DNA of 64,000 bases from Streptomyces monomycini. GTDB lineage: Bacteria > Actinomycetota > Actinomycetes > Streptomycetales > Streptomycetaceae. Below are positions 9,457 to 18,163 of this stretch, one piece after another. How positions within the stretch are numbered: the first letter of the stretch is position 1; each line of letters starts with the position of its first letter. Below the pieces are notes generated by a model. The model made no database searches, was not told where the DNA came from, and saw nothing but the letters and a program-made list of their open reading frames with translations. Location: NCBI RefSeq assembly GCF_022271435.1, contig NZ_JAFIQY010000041.1, forward strand, positions 17,641 to 81,640. Direction: 5' to 3'. A program made the position numbers and the translations under genes.

Positions 9457-10425
9457 GTGAGCACGACCAGCCCCGGCGCCGATACCGGCCGCACGCCGCT
9501 GTACGAACTGCGCCACATCGCCGAACCCGGAGCCGCACGCATATTCGCCAAATGCGAATTCCGTAATCCCACCGGAAGTCACAAGGACCGCGTCTTCTCC
9601 TACATGATCGATGAACTGGAGCGGGCCAAGACGATCAGCCCCGGAATGACCTTGGTCGAATGTTCGACCGGAAATGGTGGCGCCGCGCTGTCCCGCGTCG
9701 GCGCCCAACGCGGATACCGCATCGTCGTCATCATGCCGGAAGGCATGACCGAAGAACGCCGGAAACAGATCGCCTCCTGGGGCGGCACGGTCGTGGAAAC
9801 CTCCGCCGACGGCTTCCTGCTGGAGGGCGAGGAGACCGCCCGGCGGTACGTGGCCGAACACCCCGGCAGCCACTTCCTCGACCAGTCCACCAACCAGCTC
9901 AACTGGCGCGCCTGGCGCTCCTGCGGCCGCGAACTCGTCGCCGACCTGCACGCGGCGGGCGAGACCCCCGGCCACTTCATCTGCTCCATCGGCACCGGCG
10001 GCACCTTCACCGGCATCGCCGACGTCCTCAAGAGCGCCCACCCCGCCCTGCGGACGTGGGCCGTCGAGGTGGACCGCTCGGCCGCCCTGTACGCCAAGCG
10101 CCACGGCCTGCCCTTCGAGCACCACAGCCACAACCTGATGGGCCTGGGCCCGGGCAAGGTACCCGCCAACCTGCGCGAAGAACTCGTCGACGAGGTCGAG
10201 CTGATCACCGGCGACGACGGCTGGAACACCATGAAGCGCCTCATCTCCGAGGAGGGGCTGCCCGTCGGGCCCACCGCCGGCGGCAACATCTTCGCCGCCC
10301 AGCGGCTGGCCAGGACCCTGCCGCCCGAAGAGATCGTGGTCACCGTGCTGTTCGACTCCGCCTGGAAGTACCTCAGCATCTGGGACGGCCGGTACGAGCA
10401 GTACGGGGCGGGGACGGACTCATGA
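9457..10425 (+). CDS. cysteine-synthase-like PLP-dependent enzyme
   Basis: A 322-aa fold-type II PLP enzyme. I chose GTG 9457 because GAGGAG lies just upstream; an in-frame ATG at 9415 has no such site. The Schiff-base lysine is Lys43 in NPTGSHKDR, and the phosphate loop is SIGTGGTFTG. The loop that recognises the amino-acid carboxylate reads CSTGNGG where O-acetylserine sulfhydrylases have TSGNTG, so substrate preference has probably shifted. It would do beta-replacement or beta-elimination on a serine derivative. It overlaps the next gene by four bases (ATGA), so it belongs to the same pathway. Its closest functional relatives cannot be decided by eye. Confidence 0.85.
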   Translation: MSTTSPGADTGRTPLYELRHIAEPGAARIFAKCEFRNPTGSHKDRVFSYMIDELERAKTISPGMTLVECSTGNGGAALSRVGAQRGYRIVVIMPEGMTEERRKQIASWGGTVVETSADGFLLEGEETARRYVAEHPGSHFLDQSTNQLNWRAWRSCGRELVADLHAAGETPGHFICSIGTGGTFTGIADVLKSAHPALRTWAVEVDRSAALYAKRHGLPFEHHSHNLMGLGPGKVPANLREELVDEVELITGDDGWNTMKRLISEEGLPVGPTAGGNIFAAQRLARTLPPEEIVVTVLFDSAWKYLSIWDGRYEQYGAGTDS

Positions 10426-11120
10426 GCGCCGAGCAGCTGTCCACGGCGGAGCCGGACCTCGCGGCGCGCCTGGCCGCCGTCACCGGCCGGCTGGACCTGG
10501 CCTGTACGCGGGCCGGGGTGCCGCCCCGGGACGTACGGTTCGTCGCCGTCAGCAAGTTCCACGGCCCGCCCGCGATCACCGCCGCCCTGGAGGCCGGACA
10601 CCGGCACTTCGGCGAGAGCCGGGTGCAGGAGGTGCTGGGCAAGTGGCCGCCACTGCGGGAACGCTTTCCCGGCACCCGGCTCCACCTCATCGGCCCGTTG
10701 CAGACCAACAAGGCCGGGGCGGCCGTCCGGGCCTTCGACGTGCTGCACAGCGTGGACCGGCCACGCCTGGCCGCGGCGCTGGCCGCCGCCATGGACCGCG
10801 CCGGGCGCCGCCCGGACTGCTTCGTCCAGGTCAACACCGGCGACGAACCGCACAAGAGCGGCGTGCCCGTCGCCGGGACGGACGCGTTCGTCAAGGAGTG
10901 CGTGGACACCCACGGCCTGCCCGTCGTCGGCCTGATGTGCATCCCGCCCTACGGGAGCGACCCCCGCCCGCACTTCAGAACGCTGCGCGCCCTGGCCGCC
11001 GCGTCGGGCCTGCGGCAGCTCAGCATGGGGATGAGCGCCGACTTCGAGACCGCGGTGGCCGAAGGCGCGACCACGGTGCGGGTCGGCGAGGCGGTCTTCG
11101 GGCCGCGTCCGCGGCGCTGA
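10422..11120 (+). CDS. YggS/PLPBP-family PLP protein (alanine-racemase-like barrel)
   Basis: A 232-aa single-barrel PLP protein. Lys45 in FVAVSKFH is the cofactor lysine, and FGESRVQEV, HLIGPLQTNK and the C-terminal LSMGMSADFETAVAEGATTVRVG are the family blocks. Ordinary YggS proteins manage PLP homeostasis and are encoded near ftsZ in Streptomyces. This extra copy sits inside a biosynthetic-looking operon and may instead supply PLP to the upstream enzyme or have gained racemase activity. It overlaps the previous gene by four bases and is followed after nine bases by a transporter gene. Confidence 0.88.
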   Translation: MSAEQLSTAEPDLAARLAAVTGRLDLACTRAGVPPRDVRFVAVSKFHGPPAITAALEAGHRHFGESRVQEVLGKWPPLRERFPGTRLHLIGPLQTNKAGAAVRAFDVLHSVDRPRLAAALAAAMDRAGRRPDCFVQVNTGDEPHKSGVPVAGTDAFVKECVDTHGLPVVGLMCIPPYGSDPRPHFRTLRALAAASGLRQLSMGMSADFETAVAEGATTVRVGEAVFGPRPRR

Positions 11121-11129
11121 GGAGGCGCC

Positions 11130-12065
11130 GTGACCGCGCTGTTCGTCTTCAGTCTGTTCTCCGCCCTGGTGGACGTCTTCGCCGCCGAACGCCTGCAACA
11201 CGTGGATCCGGGGAGCGTGGCCGCGGTCGCCTTCACCCTGACCGGGGCGTTCTTCTGCCTGCTCACCGTCGTGCGGCTGCGCCCGGCCCGGCTGCTGGCC
11301 GTCGTCCGGGCGCACGCCGCCGACCTCCTCGTCCTCAACATCACCACCGCCGTGACCTGGCTGACGCTCCTCTACGCCCTCAAGCTCATGGAACCGGCCG
11401 TCACCAACGTCGTGTCCATCGCCATCGGCCCCGCCTTCACCGTCCTGCTCCAGGCCCTGTGGTGGAAACGGGACCGTGTCCTGCCCGGCGAGATCCTCTC
11501 CGCGGCCGGCATCCTGCTCACCCTGGCCGGGCTGGTCTGGGCGTCGCTGGACGGCCGCAGCGGCGTGGGCGACCGGGCCGCCCTGGCCATGACGCTGGGG
11601 CTGTGCGCCGCGGTCGTCTCCGGCGCCGGCGGGGCCGCCAACGTCGTCTTCTCCGCCCGCCTGGGCGCGGCCGGGGTGGACGTGCCCACCGTCATGGGGC
11701 TGCGGTTCGGCCTGGTGGCGGCGGTCGGCTGGACGCTGGCGTCCTTCTCCGGGGCCGAACAGCTGGGCCGGGCGCTGGTGCCCGGCGCGGTGGTGGCCGT
11801 CATCGGCGTCTCGATCCCCGCCTATCTGGTGCAGATCGGGGTGCGCAAGGTGACCCCGATGACCGCCTCCATGATCTGCGCGCTCGCGCCCGCCATGACC
11901 CTCCTCCTCCAGCTGGCCGACTCCCGGCTGACGTTCTCGGTGCCGTCGACCCTCGGCATCGCCGTGATCACCGTCTTCATCGCGATCGGGCTGCTGGCCC
12001 GCCGGGGCGCGCCCCCGGCCGCGGTGGCGCAGGAAAGCAGGACCCATGCAGTGTCTGATCGTTGA
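11130..12065 (+). CDS. EamA/DMT-family transporter, probable product exporter
   Basis: A 311-aa integral membrane protein with about ten hydrophobic segments in two five-helix halves, the EamA (drug/metabolite transporter) layout. It starts at GTG 11130 right after GGAGG at 11121-11125. Its last 20 bases overlap the ATP-grasp gene, a strong sign of shared function. In natural-product loci such proteins usually export the final compound and thereby give self-resistance. Substrate unknown. Confidence 0.85.
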   Translation: MTALFVFSLFSALVDVFAAERLQHVDPGSVAAVAFTLTGAFFCLLTVVRLRPARLLAVVRAHAADLLVLNITTAVTWLTLLYALKLMEPAVTNVVSIAIGPAFTVLLQALWWKRDRVLPGEILSAAGILLTLAGLVWASLDGRSGVGDRAALAMTLGLCAAVVSGAGGAANVVFSARLGAAGVDVPTVMGLRFGLVAAVGWTLASFSGAEQLGRALVPGAVVAVIGVSIPAYLVQIGVRKVTPMTASMICALAPAMTLLLQLADSRLTFSVPSTLGIAVITVFIAIGLLARRGAPPAAVAQESRTHAVSDR

Positions 12066-13302
12066 CGCCTACTCCACCGGCCGTTTCCTGCCCGCCGCCC
12101 TCGCCGAACGCGGCGTCAAGTGCGTCCATGTGCAGAGCACCCCGGACCTTCCCTCCTACCTCACACGGACCTTCCCGCAGGGCGCCTTCACCGAATGCCT
12201 GGTGCACGACGGCGACCTGGAGGCGTTGCTGGACGCGGTGCGCCCGGCCGCCCCCGCCTTCGTCCTGCCCGGCAACGAGAGCGGCGTCGACCTCGCCGAC
12301 ACCCTCGCCCGCCGCCTCGGCCTGCCAGGCAACGCCCCGGACGAGCGGCGGGTACGGCGCGACAAGTACGACATGGCGATGGCCGTCCGGGCCCACGGGC
12401 TGCGCGCCCCCGACACCCTGCGCACCTCGCGCTTCGACACCGCCCTCGGCTGGGCGCGGGCCCACGGCCGCTGGCCGCTGGTCGTCAAGCCCGCCGACAG
12501 CGCGGGCACCGACAACGTCTTCTTCTGCGCCGACCCGGTCGAACTGTGCACCTCGTTCGGCCACATCCTCAGCTCGTCCAACATCCAGGGCAACCGCAAC
12601 GAGACCGTCGTCCTCCAGGAACGCCTGACCGGCACCGAGTACTTCGCCAACAGCGTCAGTGTCGACGGCCGCCACCACATCGCCGAGATCTGGCGCTACC
12701 ACAAGCGGCGCGGCCGCAGCGGGGCGGCGATCTACGACTACGAGGAGCCGCTGACCGCGCACGACCCCGCTGCCGCCGCCCTCGTCCCGTACCTGCTGGG
12801 CGTCCTGGACGCGCTCGGCGTGCGGTGGGGGCCCGCCCACTCGGAGGTCATGCTGACCGACGAGGGGCCCGTCCTGATCGAGACCGGCGCCCGGCTGGCC
12901 GGCAGCATCCTGCCGCACGTGGTCAGCCGCTGCTTCGGCACCAACCACGTGGAACTGACCGCCCTGGCCGGCAGCGACCCGGCGGCCTTCGCCACCCGCG
13001 CCGCCGTCCCGGCCGAGCCGCGCACCGGACTGCGCTACGTCTCGCTGATCTCCCCGTTCGCGGGGCGGCTGACGTCCCTGGACGGCTTCGAGCGGCTGCG
13101 CGAGCTGCCGTCGTACGCCGACCACCACCTCGGCGTCCGGGCCGGTGACTTCCTCAGCCCCACGGTGGACTCGGCGACGTCACCCGGCGTCTGCTACCTC
13201 CTGCACGAGGACGAGCGGCAGATCGAGACGGACTACCGGCGGCTGCGCGCGCTGGAACTCCAGGAGCCGGGCGGGCTCTACGAGGTCGACAGGGAACGGT
13301 GA
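12046..13302 (+). CDS. ATP-grasp ligase (L-amino-acid-ligase-like)
   Basis: A 418-aa ATP-grasp enzyme. The N-terminal pre-ATP-grasp domain starts QCLIVDAYSTGRFLP. The ATP-binding lysine region is WPLVVKPADSAGTDNVFF (about residues 144-161), and the metal/phosphate motif is EVMLTDEGPVLIETGARLAGS, with ETGAR matching the E-x-x-x-R pattern of the family. Such enzymes activate a carboxylate as an acyl phosphate and join it to an amine, as in dipeptide synthesis by BacD-type ligases. Being last in an operon with an OASS-like enzyme, it may condense the amino acid made upstream with another amino acid. A perfect GC-rich terminator follows at once. Confidence 0.85.
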   Translation: MQCLIVDAYSTGRFLPAALAERGVKCVHVQSTPDLPSYLTRTFPQGAFTECLVHDGDLEALLDAVRPAAPAFVLPGNESGVDLADTLARRLGLPGNAPDERRVRRDKYDMAMAVRAHGLRAPDTLRTSRFDTALGWARAHGRWPLVVKPADSAGTDNVFFCADPVELCTSFGHILSSSNIQGNRNETVVLQERLTGTEYFANSVSVDGRHHIAEIWRYHKRRGRSGAAIYDYEEPLTAHDPAAAALVPYLLGVLDALGVRWGPAHSEVMLTDEGPVLIETGARLAGSILPHVVSRCFGTNHVELTALAGSDPAAFATRAAVPAEPRTGLRYVSLISPFAGRLTSLDGFERLRELPSYADHHLGVRAGDFLSPTVDSATSPGVCYLLHEDERQIETDYRRLRALELQEPGGLYEVDRER

Positions 13303-13305
13303 AAC

Positions 13306-13342
13306 GCGGGCCCGGGGCCTTCGGAGCGGCCCCCGGGCCCGC
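13306..13342. terminator. bidirectional terminator between the ATP-grasp gene and the TIGR03085 gene
   Basis: GCGGGCCCGGGGCC pairs with GGCCCCCGGGCCCGC (one bulged base) around the loop TTCGGAGC. It lies between two convergent genes and starts three bases after the upstream stop codon. It has no long T tract, as is usual in Streptomyces. Confidence 0.75.
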
Positions 13343-13346
13343 CTGC

Positions 13347-13979
13347 CTACAGGCCGAGCCCGGCCTCCAGCACCTTGGCCACGGCGTCCTTGTCCCCGTC
13401 CAACCGCACATCGGCCACCGTCTGCCGGCCGAACGTGAACAGCAGCAGTTCGCCCGGCTCCCCGGTGGCCGTGACGACCGGCGTGCCCCGGTGGGCCACC
13501 GCGGTCCGGCCGTCCGGCCGCCGCAGCACCAGCCCCACCGGCGACTTGCGCCCCAGCAGCCGCGCCATCTTCTCCAGGCGGGACCACAGGGCGTCCGAGA
13601 AGACCGGGTCCAGCTCACGCGGCGTCCAGTCGGTCTGCGCCCGCCGTACGTCCTCGGAGTGGACGAAGAACTCGACCGTGTTGGACGCCTCGTCGATCTG
13701 CTTGAGCGAGAACGGCGACAGCTTGGGCGGACCGGTCCTGATCAGCTGCAACAGCTCGTCGAACGGCTTCGCGGCGAACTCCCGCTGCACCCGCTCCAGG
13801 CGGCTCGCCAGCGGTTTGAGCAGCAGACCGCCGGCGGCGTCCGCACGCCGCTCGCGCACCACGACGTGTGCGGCGAGGTCCCGCGCGGTCCAGCCCTCGC
13901 ACAGCGTCGGCGCCTCGGATCCGGCGCTCTCCAACAGGTCGGCAAGCAGCAGCCGTTCGCGCTTCGCATGGGTCGACAT
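13347..13979 (-). CDS. TIGR03085-family protein (mycothiol-dependent isomerase / DinB fold)
   Basis: A 210-aa protein. The N-terminal four-helix bundle (LLLADLLESAGSEAPTLCEGW, then RDLAAHVVVRE) and the later HSEDVRR place it in the maleylpyruvate isomerase-like, mycothiol-related superfamily, and the style is that of TIGR03085. The His residues of LAAHV and FFVHSED are candidate metal ligands. Function of this subfamily is not established. It lies beside hisI in other Streptomyces as I recall, so it belongs to the ancestral his-trp context. A TAGGCT six bases before the ATG suggests a leaderless transcript. Confidence 0.85.
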   Translation of the reverse strand: MSTHAKRERLLLADLLESAGSEAPTLCEGWTARDLAAHVVVRERRADAAGGLLLKPLASRLERVQREFAAKPFDELLQLIRTGPPKLSPFSLKQIDEASNTVEFFVHSEDVRRAQTDWTPRELDPVFSDALWSRLEKMARLLGRKSPVGLVLRRPDGRTAVAHRGTPVVTATGEPGELLLFTFGRQTVADVRLDGDKDAVAKVLEAGLGL

Positions 13980-14109
13980 GGGACCAGCCTACGACCGGGG
14001 TGCGGCAGGTGCCACGGCGCCGCGCTCCGGCTGCCGCGTCGGCTGTGTCCGGATCGTGGCCGGACGTGAGGTCGGATATCGGCTCGCCGGGCACCTGGGC
14101 TGTACGGCG

Positions 14110-14229
14110 TCAGCCCCGCAGCAGCAGGACGACCGTGACCAGCAGCCCGGCGATGAAGATCGCGAGCAGTACCGCCGACGCGACCTTCGCCGTACGGTCG
14201 GCGTCCGGAGGCGGCGGCTGGCGGTTCAT
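14110..14229 (-). CDS. 39-aa single-helix membrane protein
   Basis: Reading the minus strand from ATG 14229 gives MNRQPPPPDADRTAKVASAV followed by a hydrophobic helix (LLAIFIAGLLVTVVLLLRG) and a TGA at 14112-14110. It has the look of the small tail-anchored proteins common in Streptomyces. Function unknown. It lies between the TIGR03085 gene and hisI, divergent from hisI. Confidence 0.6.
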   Translation of the reverse strand: MNRQPPPPDADRTAKVASAVLLAIFIAGLLVTVVLLLRG

Positions 14230-14288
14230 GGAGGCAGGATGCCGTACGCCACCCGCACCGCGCGCGCCGTCGGGCACGCGGGACACGG

Positions 14289-14666
14289 CACAATGGACGC
14301 ATGAGCAGCCGCGTCCCGAATTCCCAGCTCGACCCGGCCGTCGCCGCCCGCCTCAAGCGCGACGCCGACGGTCTGGTCCCCGCCATCGCCCAGCAGTACG
14401 ACACCGGCGAGGTGCTGATGCTCGGCTGGATGGACGACGAGGCGCTGCACCGCACGCTGACCACCGGCCGCTGCACGTACTGGAGCCGCAGCCGCCAGGA
14501 GTACTGGGTCAAGGGCGACACCTCCGGACACGTCCAGCACGTGAAGTCCGTCGCCCTGGACTGCGACGCGGACACGGTCCTGGTGAAGGTCGACCAGGTC
14601 GGCGCGGCCTGTCACACCGGAGCCCGTACCTGCTTCGATGAGGATGTGCTCACCGAAGGGCAGTAG
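14289..14666 (+). CDS. hisI: phosphoribosyl-AMP cyclohydrolase, with leaderless promoter
   Basis: The coding part is 14301-14666 (121 aa). It is the third-step histidine enzyme. The zinc/magnesium residues are seen in LDCDADTVLVKVDQ (DxDxD type) and the cysteines in AACHTG and RTCF. YWSRSRQEYWVKGDTSG is the substrate region. A -10-like CACAAT at 14289-14294 lies six bases before the ATG, so it probably has its own leaderless promoter. The TAG stop forms part of the -10 box of trpE. Confidence 0.95.
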   Translation, partial: HNGRMSSRVPNSQLDPAVAARLKRDADGLVPAIAQQYDTGEVLMLGWMDDEALHRTLTTGRCTYWSRSRQEYWVKGDTSGHVQHVKSVALDCDADTVLVKVDQVGAACHTGARTCFDEDVLTEGQ

Positions 14667-16200
14667 GCTCCGCGCCATGACCTCGGGAACCACCGGCACC
14701 GCCACGCCGGACCTGGAGAACTTCCGCACGCTCGCCAAGGACCGGCGGGTCATCCCCGTCACCCGGCGCCTGCTCGCCGACGGCGACACCCCGGTGGGCC
14801 TCTACCGCAAGCTGGCCGCCGAACGGCCGGGCACCTTCCTGCTCGAATCGGCCGAGAACGGCCGTACCTGGTCCCGGTATTCCTTCATCGGCGTCCGCAG
14901 CGCCGCCACCCTGACCGTGCGCGACGGTCAGGCGCACTGGCTGGGCACCCCGCCGGTCGGCATGCCCGACGGAGGCGACCCGCTCGCCGCCCTGCGCGCC
15001 ACCGTCGAGGCGCTGCACACCCCGCGCGACCTGATCGAGGGCGAGGGCCTGCCGCCCTTCACCGGCGGCATGGTCGGCTACCTCGGCTACGACATCGTGC
15101 GCCGGCTGGAGAAGATCGGCGACAGCACCACGGACGACCTCGGACTGCCCGAGCTGACCATGCTGCTCACCTCCGACCTGGCCGTACTGGACCACTGGAA
15201 CGGCACGGTCCTGCTGATCGCCAACGCCATCAACCACAACGACCTGGACACCGGCGTGGACGAGGCGTACGCGGACGCCGTGGCCCGGCTGGACGCGATG
15301 GCCTACGACCTGGCCCGCCCGGCCCCCGCGAGCGCCGCGGCCCTGCCGCCCTCCGAACTGCCCCCGTACACCGCGCAGTGGGGCGGCCCCGCCTACCAGG
15401 AGGCGGTCGAGGACGTGAAGGAGCGCATCCGCGCGGGCGACGCCTTCCAGGTGGTGCCCTCGCAGCGCTTCGAAACCGCCTGCACCGCCTCCGCGTTGGA
15501 CGTCTACCGGGTGCTGCGGGCCACCAACCCCAGCCCGTACATGTACCTGCTCCGCTTCGAGGACGGCATCGACATCGTCGGCTCCAGCCCCGAGGCGCTG
15601 GTCAAGGTCGAGAACGGACAGGCCACGCTGCACCCCATCGCGGGCACCCGGCCGCGCGGCGCGACCGTCCCGGAGGACCAGGCCCTCGCCGACGAGCTGA
15701 TGGCCGACCCGAAGGAACGCGCCGAGCACCTGATGCTCGTCGACCTCGGCCGCAACGACCTGGGCCGGGTCTGCGAGCCCGGCAGCGTCGAGGTCGTCGA
15801 CTTCATGTCCGTCGAGCGCTACAGCCATGTCATGCACATCGTCTCCACCGTGACCGGGCGGCTGGCGCCCGGCCGTACCGCCTTCGACGTGCTCACCGCC
15901 TGCTTCCCCGCGGGCACCCTGTCCGGCGCCCCCAAGCCGCGCGCGATGCAGATCATCGAGGAGCTGGAGCCGACCCGGCGCGGCCTGTACGGCGGCTGCG
16001 TCGGCTACCTCGACTTCGCCGGCGACTCCGACACCGCCATCGCGATCCGCACCGCGCTGCTGCGGGACGGCACCGCGTACGTCCAGGCGGGCGCGGGCGT
16101 CGTCGCGGACTCCGACCCGGTGGCGGAGGACACGGAGTGCCGCAACAAGGCGGCCGCCGTACTGCGGGCGGTGCACACGGCCAACGGGCTGGGGGCCTGA
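14664..16200 (+). CDS. trpE: anthranilate synthase component I, with its -10 box
   Basis: The coding part is 14677-16200 (507 aa). It converts chorismate and ammonia (or glutamine, through a TrpG partner) to anthranilate. The feedback-site motif LLES appears in TFLLESAENG, and GTRPRGAT, DLGRNDLGRV, SVERYSHVMH and FPAGTLSGAPK are catalytic-domain blocks. TAGGCT at 14664-14669 lies seven bases before the ATG, overlapping the hisI stop, so transcription is probably leaderless. No Trp-rich leader peptide is possible at this promoter. No trpG or trpD is in the window. Confidence 0.95.
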
Positions 16201-16363
16201 GCGCGGCCGACGGACCGGGGGGCTCGGGCGCGGCCGACGGACCGGGGCCTTGATCGCGGCCGACGGACCGGGAGCCTGAGCGCGGCGGCTGGCGGACCGG
16301 GTTCTGAGCAGGGCCTTCGCGGGGCGGGGGGACCGCGCGCGGGAAGCGGGCGCGCCGCCTCCG
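16201..16363 (+). repeat. short degenerate GC-rich repeat after trpE
   Basis: Three imperfect copies of a unit of about 30 bases with the core GCGGCCGACGGACCGGG follow the trpE stop (near 16201-16290). They have no coding sense and are probably a decayed, slippage-generated repeat in the trpE 3' region. Confidence 0.5.
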
Positions 16364-17039
16364 TACAGTGGTGGGTGTGACTGCCGTAGACCCTTCCCGT
16401 ACCGGCGCGACAGCGGCTTCGTCGGCCTCGTCGTCCTCGCCGCCCAAGCCCGCACGCAGCGGCAAGAGCCTGGCCCTCGCGCTGATCGCCGGCGCGGCCG
16501 GCGCCGCCGTCGTGCTGCTGGCCTCCGGCCGCACCTGGGCGAAGGCCACCGCCGTCGTCGCCCAGGGGCAACTGCCGCAGACCGCGTCGGGGCAGGACGT
16601 CACGGGCGTGCCCGGCGCGCTCGCCATCGTCGGGCTGGCCGCCCTGGTCGCCCTCTTCGCCGTCCGCGGCGCGGGCCGGACGGCGGTCGCCGTGCTGCTC
16701 ACCCTCAGCGGCCTGGGCACCGTGGCCGGCGCGTACCTCGGCATCTCCGACACCGCGGCGCTCCGCGAGAAGGCGGCCACCGCCACCGGACTGTCCGACG
16801 CCGGCGTGCAGGACGTCTCGCACACCTTCTGGCCCTGGGTGGCGGTCGTCGGCGGCGTCCTGCTGCTGATCGCGGGGGTGCTGGCGCTGCTGTACGGGCG
16901 CCACTGGCCCGCGATGTCCGCGCGCTACGAGCGCGCCGGCGCGGCTCCCCGCAGCCCGCGCCGCTCCGCCGCCGCGGACCCGGACCGCCCGGAAGAGATG
17001 TGGAAGTCCCTGGACCGGGGCGAGGACCCGACCCGGTAG
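16364..17039 (+). CDS. Trp-associated membrane protein (TIGR02234 family), with -10 box
   Basis: The coding part is taken as 16377-17039 (220 aa). TACAGT at 16364-16369 lies seven bases before GTG 16377, so this GTG is preferred over the in-frame GTGs at 16368 and 16371. The protein has four hydrophobic segments and a polar C-terminal tail ending EEMWKSLDRGEDPTR. This family is found almost only beside trp genes of actinobacteria. A role in tryptophan or anthranilate handling has been suggested from context but is not proven. Confidence 0.85.
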
Positions 17040-17125
17040 TGGCCGCACCCCGGCCATCGGGGACAATGGACCGCGAGGGATCACCGCGCCCCGACTCAGG
17101 CGCGAAAAAGCTACGAGGAGCACTC

Positions 17126-17371
17126 ATGTCGAGCAGTGGCCACGGACACACTCCCGCCGCCTGGACCGGCGTCATCATCTCGTTCATCGGCTTCTGCGTC
17201 GCCGGCGTCTTCATCGTGCTGGCGAACGTGCCCGGTTTCTGGGCGGGCATGGTCCTGATCGGCCTCGGTGCCGTGGTGGGCGGCGTGATGCGGCTGGCCG
17301 GCATGGGCCAGGGCGGCAAGAAGGCCTCGACCGGCCACGGTCCGGCCAAGGTCCGGCCCCAGGAGGGCTGA
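17126..17371 (+). CDS. HGxxPAAW-motif small membrane protein
   Basis: An 81-aa protein beginning SSSGHGHTPAAWTGV, the motif that names this actinobacterial family, followed by two hydrophobic helices (residues 14-34 and 41-58) and a basic tail. GAGGAG lies just before ATG 17126. It always seems to travel with the trp cluster, but its function is unknown. A GC-rich hairpin follows directly. Confidence 0.85.
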   Translation: MSSSGHGHTPAAWTGVIISFIGFCVAGVFIVLANVPGFWAGMVLIGLGAVVGGVMRLAGMGQGGKKASTGHGPAKVRPQEG

Positions 17372-17375
17372 GTCC

Positions 17376-17396
17376 CCGCCGGGCCCGGCCCGGCGG
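17376..17396 (+). terminator. hairpin after the HGxxPAAW gene
   Basis: CCGCCGGG (17376-17383) pairs with CCCGGCGG (17389-17396) across a five-base loop, starting five bases after the stop codon. It lacks a T tract. Confidence 0.55.
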
Positions 17397-17746
17397 CAGC
17401 GGATCCTGTGACGGCGCGGCCTCGCGGCCCGTACGGAGGAGTGCCCCGGTGGCACCACCCGTACGGTGGCCCGGGACCGCGCCGTTCGCGCGTCCGGCGG
17501 GGTTGCGTGTTCGATGCGGTCGGCGGTCAGGCGAGGCGTCGCGGGGCGCGCGACGGGTCGATTCGGGGCCGCCCAGCGCGGTTCCCGCCTGCCACCCCCG
17601 GGTATTCCCCCGCCGGGGGGACGATCACGTTCGATTCGCCCCGTAGGACGGCCGCCGCCGCACCGGAGCCGGAACGGGCGCGGTGCGGTCGCCCGTACGG
17701 CGGCCGCCGCGCTGCGCCCCCGCCCGCCCGGCCGCACAATCGCCAC
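17397..17746. other. 350-base region without a convincing gene
   Basis: All reading frames here are of the random GC-rich kind, and I see no ribosome site with a plausible product. CACAAT at 17735-17740 is the likely -10 box of the DUF2752 gene. Confidence 0.5.
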
Positions 17747-18163
17747 GTGAGTGAACCCGTGGCACCGGCCGTCCGGCGGCTCGCGGCGCCGCTCGGCGCC
17801 ATGGCGGCCGTCGTCGCCTCCTTCGCCTTCGTGGGGCTCGTCGACCCCAACGAGCCCGGTCACTACCCGGCCTGCCCCCTGCTCGCCCTCACCGGCATCT
17901 ACTGCCCGGCCTGCGGCGGGCTGCGCAGCGCGCACGCCGTCGCGCACGGCGACCTCGCCACGGCCGCCCGAGCAAACGTGCTGGCAGTCGCCGGTTACGC
18001 GGCCTTCGCGCTCTTCTGGGCCGCCTGGACCGTACGGGCGGCACGCGGGCTCCCGATGGCGGGGCCACGGCCCGCAGCGGTGCACTGGTGGACGCTGGCC
18101 GGGCTGCTGCTCGTCTTCACGGCCGTACGCAATCTTCCGTTCGGGCAAGCGTTGACTCCGTGA
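17747..18163 (+). CDS. DUF2752-family membrane protein
   Basis: A 138-aa protein with the hallmark CPACGGLRSAHA following a hydrophobic helix, then two more helices (AGYAAFALFWAAW and WTLAGLLLVFTA). The two cysteines of CPACGG might bind metal or form a redox pair; the family has no known function. CACAAT six bases upstream of GTG 17747 indicates a leaderless message. It lies before trpC in other Streptomyces as I recall. Confidence 0.85.
   Translation: MSEPVAPAVRRLAAPLGAMAAVVASFAFVGLVDPNEPGHYPACPLLALTGIYCPACGGLRSAHAVAHGDLATAARANVLAVAGYAAFALFWAAWTVRAARGLPMAGPRPAAVHWWTLAGLLLVFTAVRNLPFGQALTP

Noticed and set aside
12046..13302. D-alanine-D-alanine ligase or purine-pathway PurK/PurT
   Set aside because: The ATP-grasp core fits, but characteristic active-site and N-terminal blocks of those families are absent and the operon context differs.
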